Below are positions 18,495 through 28,242 of a DNA stretch of 64,000 nucleotides, piece after piece; positions within the stretch are counted from its first letter, which is position 1, and the number at the start of each line of letters is the position of its first letter. A model generated the notes under the pieces. The model ran no database searches and was not told where the DNA came from. It saw only the letters and a list, made by a program, of their open reading frames with translations. Location: positions 62,001 through 126,000 of the forward strand of contig NZ_FRAR01000018.1 of assembly GCF_900142375.1 (NCBI RefSeq), read 5' to 3'. The position numbers and the translations under genes are program-made. This DNA is from Desulforamulus aeronauticus DSM 10349. GTDB lineage: Bacteria > Bacillota > Desulfotomaculia > Desulfotomaculales > Desulfotomaculaceae.

Positions 18495-20345
18495 CTAAGA
18501 CTTTTCCACTGGCTGCGGTAAGGGCTTACCCAAATAGTAACCTTGGGCGTAATTTATGCCTAACCCTCTGATAATTTGCAATATTTTTTCATTCTCTACA
18601 AACTCGGCTATAGTCTTTTTACCCAACGCCCCGGCCACCGTGTGAATGGCTTGCACCAGAGCCAACTGACTGGCATCTTGGTCAATATTGCGGATATAAG
18701 ATCCGTCAATCTTGATATAGTCTACAGGCAGGGAACGAAGATAATGGAAAGAGGTAAAACCAATACCAAAATCGTCTAAGGCAAAAAAACATCCCAAATC
18801 CTTCAGCCTATTAATCCATTTTTCCACCCAGACAAAATCCTTCACTGCCACCGTCTCGGTAATTTCAAAGCCCATCCGGGATGGCTCCACGCCACTCTGA
18901 ATGATGGTCTCTTCAATTTCCTGCAGGAGTTCCTCATCCCCCAAACTTGTCCCGGAAAGGTTTATGAATAATTTAAGACTGGGGATTCTTTGCAGAGTTT
19001 TTATGGCGTTTTGCACCACCCACCGATCAATCTGGGGCATGATCCCAAATTGCTCTGCAGGGGGTATAAACATCCCCGGAGCAATCAGTTTACCCTGCGA
19101 GTCCTTTAACCGCACTAATACTTCGTGATGTGTTATACGATCTTCATGATCAACCACCGGCTGAAAGAACAGTACAAAACGCTCATCACGGAGACCCGAC
19201 CGGATGAGGCCAAGTACTTCATTAATTTTACGAAGATTTATTACAGATTCTTCATTGGAGGAGGCCAATACTACCCGGTTTCTTCCCGCTGCTTTGGCAG
19301 AGTGTAACGCTAAATCTGCATGGGAAAGAAGTCTTTTCATATCCAAAGAACCATCTATTTTCATTACTCCGATACTAATCGTTAAGTTAAGACAGTTCTC
19401 TGTTTTTATCACACATAATTCTTCCTTCTCCACTGCCTCTCGCAAACGTTCAGCCATTTTTCTGGCCTGCTTTACAGTAACCCCCTCTAGAATCACTGCA
19501 AATTCGTCTCCTGCCAGTCGAGCAAAGTAATCCTCGGGGCGAAGATTAAACCGCACCACCGAGGCAAGATGCACTAAGTAATGGTCTCCCACAATGTGCC
19601 CCAGGGTATCGTTGGCCAGCTTGAAATGATCCACTCCAATGATTAGTAAGACACTGTTCTCACCATTTTTAGCCCTATCCAAAACTTTTTTTAAATATTT
19701 CTCCAGTGAGTAACGATTTGGGATGTTAGTAAGTGCATCATGGGTGGCCAAATATTCCAGTTGCTCCTCCACCAGCTTCCGCACCGTAATATCTTCTACC
19801 ATCGTGATAACATGCAGTGGTTTCCCGGAGGTATTGTGAATGAGGGAAACAATCGTTTTAGCCCAGATAATCTGGCCATCCTTCCGAATATATCTTTTTT
19901 CCATATGAAAGGAATCATATTCTTCTGCTAATAGTCCACCAAGTAACTCTGCGCTTTTAGCAACATCATCGGGATGAGTAATATCTGTAAGGACGATTTG
20001 AGAAAGCTCCTCCGCATTGTAACCAAGCATTTGCTGCAGAGCGGGATTACTTTCCTTTAAAACCCCATGCATATCGGTCAGAAAAATGCCAATGCCCGCC
20101 TTTTCAAAAATCGTCCGAAATTTTTCCTCACTAATCCTCTGCTCTTCTTTAACCGCTTCAATTTCGCCATAAACAGTCATTTTGCCAAGCTCCCCCTGAC
20201 TGACCAGGTTTGTTCGAACAGTAACTTTTCTTGATCCTATTTCTACTTCGACACTAGCCAGAGAAAACCTTGTAATAATGTCAGATTCTACCGAATAAAA
20301 ATTACCTCGACAAAGACACTTAGGGCAAAAAGTGGCTTTTTTCAC
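18495..20345 (-). CDS. PAS-GGDEF-EAL cyclic-di-GMP protein with N-terminal CxxC
   Basis: The 616-residue product begins with a CPKCLC cluster (residues 8-13), a possible metal or redox site. A PAS domain (about 70-190), GGDEF (200-355) and EAL (375-612) follow. The GGDEF motif is AGDEF with an RPED inhibitory site before it, and the EAL motif is EVL, while DDFG, KIDGSYI, EITET and the E of AEFVE are kept. The phosphodiesterase half is thus probably active and the cyclase half less certain. The ATG lies 26 bases inside the end of the upstream helicase gene, implying translational coupling. Confidence 0.88.
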   Translation of the reverse strand: MKKATFCPKCLCRGNFYSVESDIITRFSLASVEVEIGSRKVTVRTNLVSQGELGKMTVYGEIEAVKEEQRISEEKFRTIFEKAGIGIFLTDMHGVLKESNPALQQMLGYNAEELSQIVLTDITHPDDVAKSAELLGGLLAEEYDSFHMEKRYIRKDGQIIWAKTIVSLIHNTSGKPLHVITMVEDITVRKLVEEQLEYLATHDALTNIPNRYSLEKYLKKVLDRAKNGENSVLLIIGVDHFKLANDTLGHIVGDHYLVHLASVVRFNLRPEDYFARLAGDEFAVILEGVTVKQARKMAERLREAVEKEELCVIKTENCLNLTISIGVMKIDGSLDMKRLLSHADLALHSAKAAGRNRVVLASSNEESVINLRKINEVLGLIRSGLRDERFVLFFQPVVDHEDRITHHEVLVRLKDSQGKLIAPGMFIPPAEQFGIMPQIDRWVVQNAIKTLQRIPSLKLFINLSGTSLGDEELLQEIEETIIQSGVEPSRMGFEITETVAVKDFVWVEKWINRLKDLGCFFALDDFGIGFTSFHYLRSLPVDYIKIDGSYIRNIDQDASQLALVQAIHTVAGALGKKTIAEFVENEKILQIIRGLGINYAQGYYLGKPLPQPVEKS

Positions 20346-22524
20346 CCCAGTAATAAAGCATTAAGCGGTGTTGAGCTCTGGTACAAGAAATATACAATAA
20401 TTTACGGTCGAATTCAGTGGTATAATTTTCCTGGTTTACACCATAGACCAAAACTACATCAAATTCCAAGCCCTTTGCCAAATAGGCTGGGATAATCATA
20501 ACACCTTTCTCAACCTTACCTTCCTCACGTCGCAATAGTCTTACCCCTACCTGCCCCCCTAGCCTTGTATAAATTTCCTCTGCTTCCCGAAAAGTTTTGC
20601 AGATAATAGCCACTGTTTGATAACCCATATCTTGGCAAGTAGCAATATCCCGAATAATTTTCTGATCTAGCAAATGTCTGGTTTCTTGATATACCACCCT
20701 TGGCTCTTCTTCGTAGCGTTCAAAGGAAAGGTAATCCTGGGGGACATCCAATAATCCTTTGGTAAATTGATTTATTTCATAGGATGAACGGTAACTCTTA
20801 TTGAGGAAAAGTTTCGTTGTCTTCGGTTTGTTGAATATTGTTTTAATTTCTTCATACAGAGTAACATCGGCTTTCTTTTCCAAGGTTTGTTGTATGTCTC
20901 CCAGTACCGTATATTTCGCTTCTGGAAACAGCAGTTTAAAAATTTCATATTGTATCGGATAATAATCCTGGGCTTCGTCTATGACCACCTGCTTAATGTC
21001 CGGGAAAAGTTCGCTACCTTCTATTTTGAATTTCAGATACAGCAGCGGTGCACAATCCTCAAAGGGTATTTTCCCAGCTTGCAGGCTTTGCTCAGTGGCA
21101 GCAATAATTTCCTCAATGCCTTCCGGTAACTCAAGCCCCTGGGCTAAGGTAAAGAAAAGTTTTGGGTCATTAAAAAGACGGGTGTAAACCTGCCAATAAT
21201 CCACCTTCGTAAATTTTTGGAGGTACTGTCGCAATGTCTTGGTTTCTTTAATTGATAGCAAGCGACTAAAGGACTTAATCTCTAGATCATGTCCCTCGCT
21301 GCGCTGGACAATCCTTTCTATCTTTGCCAGACGCTGACTGCGCAGGGAATGGAGTTTATCCCAGATGCTATTTTCCAACCGCTGGAGTCGTTTGGCTAAT
21401 GGCAAACCGCTTTTATCATTAAGCAGACGACTCTTAAGACGGTGCTTGTTCTCAATCACCCTACCAGCGTAGTAAACATCCCCAAAAGGAATAAGTCGGT
21501 GCTCATAATGCCACAAAAGCCTATCCAACAACTGCTTGAAGATGCTGGAACCCTTGAAACCAACGCTCTGCCTCCTTAGCCGTCCCCCTCTCTCATGCTG
21601 CAATTCTATGAGGGCTTCTAACTGCTCCTCCCTAGCTTCCACTTGAAACCGTTCTGCCAATGCTCCAGTTACGATTTCGCCAAAGGTTTTTTGTTCGACA
21701 TTCTCTTCTCCCAACTCTGGTAACACATCGGAAATATAACTGGTGAAGAGTTCGTTAGGAGAAAGAATGAGGAGATTATTGCTTTGTAAGGTTGAACGAA
21801 GTCCGTCATACAGTAGAAACGCCACCCGGTGCAAGGCAATGGAAGTCTTACCGCTACCTGCCACCCCTTGCACAATCAAAAGCTCATTATCTATATCACG
21901 GATAATGCTGTCCTGCTCCTTTTGGATGGTTTCCACAATGGTTTTCATTTTGACAGAAGTATTGTGGCTAAGAATCTCTTGCAATATCTGATCTTTGATA
22001 ACAATACTGCTATCAAAAAAGTATTTCAATTGGGAAGCTTGGATTTTATATTGACGTTTGAGACAAACTTCACCGCCTATCTCACCTATCGGAGCGGTGT
22101 AAGTTGCTTGGCCTAATTCGTACTGATAAAAAATACTGCAAATAGGTGCACGCCAATCGTACACATAAACAGCATCCGTTTGTGGATCGATGAGAGTGGT
22201 AAGACCCAGGTAAATTTTCTCGCTATGGTGGTAACCCTCTTCCCGAAAATCGAAACGTCCAAAATAGGGGGAGGATAAACATTTTTTGTATTGTTGCACT
22301 TGCATAAGGCTGCTGGCATAACTAACCGGCTGATCAACCTCACTGGAAAAGTATTGATTCATATCTATTGAGGTGTCCTCCCACATATCTTTCCTAGTAG
22401 CAATTAACTCACTTTTTCTCCGTGCCAATTTTTCAGTTTCCAGCGTTAATTGTTCTTTAATAAAGGCCGTTATGTTTTCAAGATACGACTTCTCTTCTTT
22501 AAGGTTTTGCTGATAGTTGCTCAT
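20320..22524 (-). CDS. helD: HelD-type UvrD/Rep-family helicase
   Basis: The 734-residue length fits the HelD (YvgS) group of superfamily 1 proteins, which bind RNA polymerase and recycle stalled complexes. An N-terminal coiled coil (1-60) precedes Walker A VQGVAGSGKTSIALHR (near 219-234). Walker B VIDEAQDYYPIQYEI is near residue 525, and motifs V/VI (LAKGLEFDVVLVYG, LLYISCTRAQHRL) are near the C-terminus. It is co-transcribed with, and overlaps, the GGDEF-EAL gene. A DNA helicase role is possible, but the HelD layout is the better fit. Confidence 0.88.
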   Translation of the reverse strand: MSNYQQNLKEEKSYLENITAFIKEQLTLETEKLARRKSELIATRKDMWEDTSIDMNQYFSSEVDQPVSYASSLMQVQQYKKCLSSPYFGRFDFREEGYHHSEKIYLGLTTLIDPQTDAVYVYDWRAPICSIFYQYELGQATYTAPIGEIGGEVCLKRQYKIQASQLKYFFDSSIVIKDQILQEILSHNTSVKMKTIVETIQKEQDSIIRDIDNELLIVQGVAGSGKTSIALHRVAFLLYDGLRSTLQSNNLLILSPNELFTSYISDVLPELGEENVEQKTFGEIVTGALAERFQVEAREEQLEALIELQHERGGRLRRQSVGFKGSSIFKQLLDRLLWHYEHRLIPFGDVYYAGRVIENKHRLKSRLLNDKSGLPLAKRLQRLENSIWDKLHSLRSQRLAKIERIVQRSEGHDLEIKSFSRLLSIKETKTLRQYLQKFTKVDYWQVYTRLFNDPKLFFTLAQGLELPEGIEEIIAATEQSLQAGKIPFEDCAPLLYLKFKIEGSELFPDIKQVVIDEAQDYYPIQYEIFKLLFPEAKYTVLGDIQQTLEKKADVTLYEEIKTIFNKPKTTKLFLNKSYRSSYEINQFTKGLLDVPQDYLSFERYEEEPRVVYQETRHLLDQKIIRDIATCQDMGYQTVAIICKTFREAEEIYTRLGGQVGVRLLRREEGKVEKGVMIIPAYLAKGLEFDVVLVYGVNQENYTTEFDRKLLYISCTRAQHRLMLYYWGEKSHFLP

Positions 22525-22659
22525 GTCTTATCACCCTCCAGATTTCTCTCTTGACACAGCCTAATAAATACGATAAAATAATTATAAGCTTTTATTTTAA
22601 TATGGGTGTGTTGTGCATTTTTTTAGTATATCAAAGTAAGTCTTCTCTGTAAATACGTA

Positions 22660-22685
22660 AGCAACCCCATTGGGTTGCTTTTTTT
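22660..22685 (+). terminator. Hairpin with T-run between helD and azoR
   Basis: AGCAACCC pairs with GGGTTGCT across CATT, followed by six T on the plus strand. Both neighbouring genes run leftwards, so on their strand it offers a stem preceded by A-run and only TT after it. It may act weakly for azoR. Confidence 0.5.
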
Positions 22686-22704
22686 GATGATGAGAAATCT
22701 ATCT

Positions 22705-23307
22705 TTAAAAATTAGCCGCTTTTCGCTTAGCTTCTTCCACAGACTTAGTAACGGATTGTTCCAGTTCTTGTCCCTGTAGTACCCCTGTTAATTCTGTGGT
22801 GATCGTGGTAATATCGCTTTGCTCAACGCCCATAAAACCTAAAATGGTTCGAATATAACGGTCTCCCATTTCAAATTGCGCTGCTGGGCCTTCGCTATAT
22901 TGGCCTCCCCTTGCGGTAATATGTACCGCTTTTTTACCTGGTACAAGAAGACCGACAGGACCTTGTTCTGTATATTTAAAGGTAACACCAGCCAATACCA
23001 CATAATCAAAGTAGGTCTTTAAAATAGCAGGGAAACTAAGATTCCACATAGGAGCAGCAATAACATATTTGTCCGCAGCAGCAAACTGTTCTGCATACTT
23101 TTTCATGATGTTTTCCTGTGTAGAAAACATTTGCGCTAGCATTTCAGCATCAAGTGGACGAACCCCCTCTTGATACAAATCTAAGGTTATTATTCTATCG
23201 CCCGGGTTTACCTCTTTGTAGGATTGGATAAAAGCCTCGGACATTCTAAAGGTGTATGAAGCATGATCAGGTTTGGGATTTGCCTTAATATAGAGAACTG
23301 TACTCAT
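22705..23307 (-). CDS. azoR: FMN-dependent NADH azoreductase family
   Basis: A flavodoxin-fold quinone/azo reductase of 200 residues, the usual family length. I use ATG 23307 because TGGAGG lies 7 bases before it; the frame extends 47 codons further but without family similarity. FMN-site elements are AAPMWNLSFPAILKTYFDYV near 95-114 and TARGG near 144. These cytosolic enzymes reduce quinones and azo compounds with NADH, often under electrophile stress. It lies just after the sensor kinase gene on the same strand. Confidence 0.88.
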   Translation of the reverse strand: MSTVLYIKANPKPDHASYTFRMSEAFIQSYKEVNPGDRIITLDLYQEGVRPLDAEMLAQMFSTQENIMKKYAEQFAAADKYVIAAPMWNLSFPAILKTYFDYVVLAGVTFKYTEQGPVGLLVPGKKAVHITARGGQYSEGPAAQFEMGDRYIRTILGFMGVEQSDITTITTELTGVLQGQELEQSVTKSVEEAKRKAANF

Positions 23308-23440
23308 AATTTCCTCCATTTTTAAACTAATTTGCACTAGGAAGTAGCCAATTATTCGTCTGGACAGCCATCCTAAAGAATTCTCCTTAAACCTGCTCCT
23401 TTTGCCAGACTTGGCAACTATTCTACTTCTTACGGTTGGG

Positions 23441-25555
23441 CTAAACACCCGCGGGTATGGAAAAAAATATCTGGAAAATCGTGCCAGTTGGACCGGTAGC
23501 TACATCCATCCTAGCCTGGTGCCGGGCAACGATGCCATAGCATACGGCTAAGCCTAAGCCGGTACCGGTTTCTTTGGTGGTAACAAAGGGGGTACCCAAT
23601 TTCTCCAACACCTCCCCAGGGATACCGTTACCCTGATCCTGTACTGATAATAAAACATGATCCTCTGCCCAATCCGTACTAATGGTAAGGATGCCCCCCG
23701 GTGCCATTGCATCAATGGCGTTGCGGGTGAGGTTTAGGAGTAATTGGTTTATTTCCTGTTTGTTTAACAATAAATTGGGCACGTCTGTCAAGTCGAACAC
23801 TACATTCATTTCCTGTTCACTGGTATCGGTAATAATTAAAGGTTGCAGTTCTTTGATAAGTTTTGTCAGGTTACAACGTCGCAATTCAGCTGGTACCTTG
23901 CGTGCCAAAGAGAGATACTCGGTAATGATGCCATTAGCCCTGTCTAGTTCATCAATCATCAAGTTAAAGTGATCCAGATAGCGGCGGCATTCCTCTTTGC
24001 CGCTAAGTAATTGTAAAAAACCCCGTACACTGGTCAAAGGATTGCGGATTTCGTGGGCTATTCCGGCAGCCATTTCTCCCACCAGGTTCAGGCGATCCAA
24101 GCGGGTAATTTCCTGTTCCAGTTGTTTTTTTTCGGTAACATCAAGACTAATCTTAATAAGGAGGGGCGTACCGTCGATATCACGGAAGCTGCGCTCGTAG
24201 ACGTGGTAGGAACGTCCGTTAGAGAAATTCCGTTCGTAACTAACGGGGGGCTCTTTTTGCAAAGTATGTAGGCTTAGACAATGCTCACAGGGTTCTGTAC
24301 GGTTCTCCAAAATCTCATAACAACGTCGACCACTAGGTTCGCCGAACAATTCACGGAAGTTTTTATTGGCAAAACGAATGAACATATCCGCGCCTTGCAC
24401 TCGCACATGGCCAGGTAGTTGATCCAAAATGGTATATAGCTTTTGTCGTTCCCTTTCCAAGGCTGACGCCATTTCATCAATTACTCTAGCCAATACCCCA
24501 AATTCCCCTTGGCATGCCAAACCAGTGCGAGCGGCTAGATCGCCACTGCGTAATTTACGGGCAGTGTCCATTAAGGTCTGAAGTGGCCGTAAGATAAAAA
24601 ATTCACTGGTTAGCCACCATAGTCCAAATACCAACAAAGTAAGGCTAACCAATTCCAGCATTCGTTGACGGGAGGTCTGATTGACTACAGCAAAGGCGTA
24701 GTCTGATGGAATACCCACAGCAATATAAATATCCCTGTGTTGCAGGTCATTTAAGGGCAAATAGGCATAAATTCGTTGGATACCATCTTTACCCGAACCT
24801 TCGATGGTCCCTTCTCCCTTGTCACCTTTAATAGCCCTGGCCACTGTTGACTCAGGTACCACTTCCCCCACCCAATTGCCTTCATCAGGGTAACGGGCCA
24901 AGACAGTACCATTTCTGTCCACTATATTCAGTGTTGAACCCTGGGGTAAGTCAGCATTCTCAACCAATTTTTTGAGCCACTTTAAATCCATCGCAGCCAC
25001 CAGTACCCCCTGTACCCGACTCAGCCGATCCAGCACCGGTTGGGCAAAATGCAGGGTTGCCTTTTTATTTACAATGGATACCTGATAGTCACCCACTGTA
25101 AATTGTCGGGATGTTTTAGACAACTTAAAAAAGGGCCTTCCCGCTGCAGTTGCGTTTTTTTCAAACGACAAGGCACTGGCAATAATTTCGCCCTGGTCAT
25201 TGGTTAGCGCAATATTATTATAAAAGGGGTATTGCAGCAACAGCTTAGAAAAGTACGCATCACAAGCAACAGTGTTGGCATTCTGCACATCGGGCAACAT
25301 AGCCAATGTACTTAGCAGTAGCTTGGTTTGTTCAATGAGTAGCTGATGGTCATGGGAGACTGCCCGAGCCACTTGCATCGCCTCGTTGTGGGCTGCTTGG
25401 GCTGCTCGTTGCCGATATCCTTCAATGCTTTGGAACATGATAACAAAAACGGGAATAAAGGCCACTAACACCAATAGAAACAGCCTTGCGCGCAAACTAG
25501 AAGGAAGATATTTATGCAACACCAAGTCACCTTTTTTCCAATTTTCAAATTTCAC
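23441..25555 (-). CDS. Sensor histidine kinase (Cache-HAMP-PAS-HisKA-HATPase)
   Basis: The 704-residue product has an N-terminal helix (22-44), an extracytoplasmic double-Cache-type domain (45-285), a second helix (288-312), a HAMP linker (315-370), and a PAS-like domain (375-475) with a CYEILENRTEPCEHC Cys pair. HisKA follows with AAGIAHEIRNPLTSVRGF (near 490) and then a HATPase with N box NLTRNAIDAM and G boxes DQGNGIPGE and TGLGLAVCYG. It resembles the KinB/AtoS class. No response regulator gene is adjacent, so it is an orphan here. It signals by phosphorelay from the membrane. Confidence 0.92.
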   Translation of the reverse strand: MKFENWKKGDLVLHKYLPSSLRARLFLLVLVAFIPVFVIMFQSIEGYRQRAAQAAHNEAMQVARAVSHDHQLLIEQTKLLLSTLAMLPDVQNANTVACDAYFSKLLLQYPFYNNIALTNDQGEIIASALSFEKNATAAGRPFFKLSKTSRQFTVGDYQVSIVNKKATLHFAQPVLDRLSRVQGVLVAAMDLKWLKKLVENADLPQGSTLNIVDRNGTVLARYPDEGNWVGEVVPESTVARAIKGDKGEGTIEGSGKDGIQRIYAYLPLNDLQHRDIYIAVGIPSDYAFAVVNQTSRQRMLELVSLTLLVFGLWWLTSEFFILRPLQTLMDTARKLRSGDLAARTGLACQGEFGVLARVIDEMASALERERQKLYTILDQLPGHVRVQGADMFIRFANKNFRELFGEPSGRRCYEILENRTEPCEHCLSLHTLQKEPPVSYERNFSNGRSYHVYERSFRDIDGTPLLIKISLDVTEKKQLEQEITRLDRLNLVGEMAAGIAHEIRNPLTSVRGFLQLLSGKEECRRYLDHFNLMIDELDRANGIITEYLSLARKVPAELRRCNLTKLIKELQPLIITDTSEQEMNVVFDLTDVPNLLLNKQEINQLLLNLTRNAIDAMAPGGILTISTDWAEDHVLLSVQDQGNGIPGEVLEKLGTPFVTTKETGTGLGLAVCYGIVARHQARMDVATGPTGTIFQIFFSIPAGV

Positions 25556-25628
25556 TATACAAAATTACGACATTTTGCCAATTATTCCTCTATATTTAAA
25601 AGTCTAGATAAAGGTTATTTTGTCGAAC

Positions 25629-25658
25629 AAAAAGACCCGCTTCCAGTAGAAACGAGTC
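25629..25658 (-). terminator. Intrinsic terminator of the MutS-like gene
   Basis: On the minus strand GACTCGTTTC pairs with GAAGCGGGTC (two G-U pairs), followed by TTTTTG. Confidence 0.75.
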
Positions 25659-25665
25659 GTTAGCA

Positions 25666-27462
25666 CTACACATCTATGCCCACCATTTTCATTAAAGCCA
25701 GGGCATTGGTGGTTTTTGATACCCCTTCTTTTAAGCGATAATCAAAAGTAATAGTTTGATCAATAATCTCATCGGTAAAGTGATAATTTCTAATTTGGGT
25801 TGGACATTCCTTTTCCAGCGCACCCAACTCCAGGTCATGGGTTGTGACAAAACCAATGACGTTCTGCTGAGCTAAATTTTTAATCACCGTTCTGGCTCCG
25901 GCAATACGATCCCGGGAGTTGGTTCCTTTAAATATCTCATCCAGTAGAAAAATAAGGGGCTTTTCCCTACGAGCTGCCTCTATGACCAACTTAATTCGCT
26001 TTAGTTCCGCATAAAAGGAGGAGACGCTTTCCTCCAGGCTGTCTTGCACCCGCATGCTGGTATAAATACTCATCTGGGAACAGCGTAGTTCATTGGCACA
26101 GACTGGTGCCCCGGCGTAGGCCAATACCAGGTTGATGCCCACCGTACGCAACAGCGTGCTCTTACCGGACATATTGGAGCCAGTGATAATATGAACGGTA
26201 CCCGATTGCCGTAGAGAAACCTCATTGCACACCCTGACAGATCGATGAATAAGTGGGTGTCCCAGGTTAACCGCCGAAAAGAACGGCTCTTCGTTCTTCA
26301 CCTCAGGAAATACCCAGCGAGGATGGTCATGAGCCAACACAGCTAAGCTGGCAAGTGCTTCGAAATGGCCGATAACTCGAAACCACTGCTCCAGGGACGT
26401 GCCGTATTGGGATTTCCACTGTTCCAAGGTTCTAATAGTATAAAGATCACAAAAAAACAAGGCATTAAAAAAATGGTACAATACAGAATAGCGCAGGTTA
26501 ATTAATTCGGCAATTTTGGAGAGAGCTTTGACCTGCTGGGCTGCAGAATGTTTATTCTTTAAAAGTTTCCGCTGCAGTGTCACCAACAGCGGTGCTTGGA
26601 ATTTCTGCCCTTCAATATGAGACAACAACTGTGACAAGCGTGTTAATTCTACTGCTGCCTTCTCAGTATCCTGAAAGACTTTGGCAATGAACGCTTGTCC
26701 TGCAGTGACCAGTAGTACCTGCAGGATAAATAAACCAAGAGGCACATAGGTAGGCACCAGGCGAAAGGCCATTAGGATAACTGATAGCCAGGTAACAACA
26801 GGCAACAGGATCAGATAATTAGCTTTGTTCTGGAGGAAGTGAGGTTTCTCGCGGGCCCAAAGCCATAGTTTTTCCAGTTCCCCGTCTTTATACCGACTCC
26901 CCATCCCGATGGCCTGAAACTTCTGTCGCCAGTCCAACTGGGGAGCCAGTTCCCGCAGGGCACTTTGTCGGGCACCAATGTCTTGATAACTGCTTTCCTC
27001 ACTGAGCAACTTGGCCAACGCTTGTTCACCAGTCATCAAATTAGTAGCATTGATATACTGAAACAAGGATCCCTGACCAAAAATAGTAAGGTCTCCTGTA
27101 TAGGGATGCTCTGGAGCCATGAAACGTTCTCCGGTTTGGGGAAAATCAGTCCACTGGCCGGCTAACCGAAGTAACGCCCGTTGGTTAATACGAATCAGAT
27201 TTTCTAAAAACACAATTTGTTTGCGAACTTTTTGGTGTTTGTTTACCAGTATCATAAATAAAAGTACAATGGGTACAAGCAAAAAATAAAGTCCGTACAA
27301 TTTCTGGAAGGTTCCATATAGGAACAAACCAAGTGCCAGTAAGGCTACCATACTGCGGTAAAAAACCAACGTACCATCTGTTTTTTGGGCTCCTGTTAAG
27401 GCTGTTTGGTAATTCGTTTTGTTCTTTTGATAAATTTCCTCTATGGGTAGGGACTCGGTCAT
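25666..27462 (-). CDS. Membrane-associated MutS-family ATPase
   Basis: The 598-residue product has two pairs of hydrophobic helices (about 32-68 and 210-250) and a C-terminal MutS domain V ATPase. Walker A is TGSNMSGKSTLLRTVG near residue 427, followed by the family motif EESVSSFYAEL, Walker B IFLLDEIFKGTNSRDR near 500, and a THDLELG His switch. The mismatch-binding domain I is absent, so classical mismatch repair is unlikely. It belongs to the shorter MutS-like proteins of unknown role. The start follows AGGAGTGG. It is divergent from the TVP38-type gene. Confidence 0.88.
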   Translation of the reverse strand: MTESLPIEEIYQKNKTNYQTALTGAQKTDGTLVFYRSMVALLALGLFLYGTFQKLYGLYFLLVPIVLLFMILVNKHQKVRKQIVFLENLIRINQRALLRLAGQWTDFPQTGERFMAPEHPYTGDLTIFGQGSLFQYINATNLMTGEQALAKLLSEESSYQDIGARQSALRELAPQLDWRQKFQAIGMGSRYKDGELEKLWLWAREKPHFLQNKANYLILLPVVTWLSVILMAFRLVPTYVPLGLFILQVLLVTAGQAFIAKVFQDTEKAAVELTRLSQLLSHIEGQKFQAPLLVTLQRKLLKNKHSAAQQVKALSKIAELINLRYSVLYHFFNALFFCDLYTIRTLEQWKSQYGTSLEQWFRVIGHFEALASLAVLAHDHPRWVFPEVKNEEPFFSAVNLGHPLIHRSVRVCNEVSLRQSGTVHIITGSNMSGKSTLLRTVGINLVLAYAGAPVCANELRCSQMSIYTSMRVQDSLEESVSSFYAELKRIKLVIEAARREKPLIFLLDEIFKGTNSRDRIAGARTVIKNLAQQNVIGFVTTHDLELGALEKECPTQIRNYHFTDEIIDQTITFDYRLKEGVSKTTNALALMKMVGIDV

Positions 27463-27573
27463 TGTACCACTCCTAAAACTCTTCTGTGGTTTATTTTACC
27501 ACAAACCAGAGTTTCCCCCAAAAATAGATAATCAATGCTTACCTTCAATAATACTAACGGTAGGAGGTTCCCT

Positions 27574-28242
27574 TTGAAAAAATTCATCTACACAATTCCT
27601 TTATTGATAGTGCTCACCATCTTGCTACTAACGGGAGACACCTATACCCTGTTAGAGTTAGTACGTTCTCGGGATATCAATGAAATCGCCAACACTATTG
27701 CCAGTTACGGTCCGGCGGCGATTCTGGTTAGCTTATTCTTAAATACTTTGATTAGCGTCTTAGGCGTACTGCCCTCTATTTTTCTAACCATGGCTAATAC
27801 GTTGGTCTTTGGCCTATATGGTGGCTTTTTGGTTTCCTACGCCGGGGAACTGCTGGGGGCTGTCATCACTTTTATACTTTATCGCTGGGGAATCACATCT
27901 CTTGTCAAAATTCCTACGGAGCAATGGAAATTATTCAAAAATATCGGTAGATTGCCGACTAAAAAACAAATCTACTTCTTGGCAGTGATTCGTCTGGCCC
28001 CCTTTGTCCCCTCTGGCGTTATCAATTTGCTAGCTGCCTTGGCAGGTATCCCGCTGCTGAGTTTTACTATCGCTACAGCCATTGGTAAATTCCCCGCCTT
28101 AATCCTGGAAACTTCCTTTAGTTATAATTTACTAAAGATTGGCCAGAATTATCTCAACCTCGGCATCAGCATTTTGGTAGCCTTGTTACTATACTGGGGT
28201 GTGAAAAAGGAATATTCTCGAATAAAAGAAAATCTAAAATAA
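27574..28242 (+). CDS. TVP38/TMEM64 (DedA-like) membrane protein
   Basis: I place the start at TTG 27574, 6 bases after TAGGAGG, giving 222 residues; a longer frame from 27535 would run through the ribosome site. There are about five hydrophobic segments, with the family's SNARE-associated core including LGVLPSIFLTMANTLVFG (near 68-85) and the RLAPFVPSGVINLLAAL segment near 145. The family is thought to act in lipid transport or membrane homeostasis. It converges on and overlaps by 9 bases the gene at 28234. Confidence 0.88.
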   Translation: MKKFIYTIPLLIVLTILLLTGDTYTLLELVRSRDINEIANTIASYGPAAILVSLFLNTLISVLGVLPSIFLTMANTLVFGLYGGFLVSYAGELLGAVITFILYRWGITSLVKIPTEQWKLFKNIGRLPTKKQIYFLAVIRLAPFVPSGVINLLAALAGIPLLSFTIATAIGKFPALILETSFSYNLLKIGQNYLNLGISILVALLLYWGVKKEYSRIKENLK

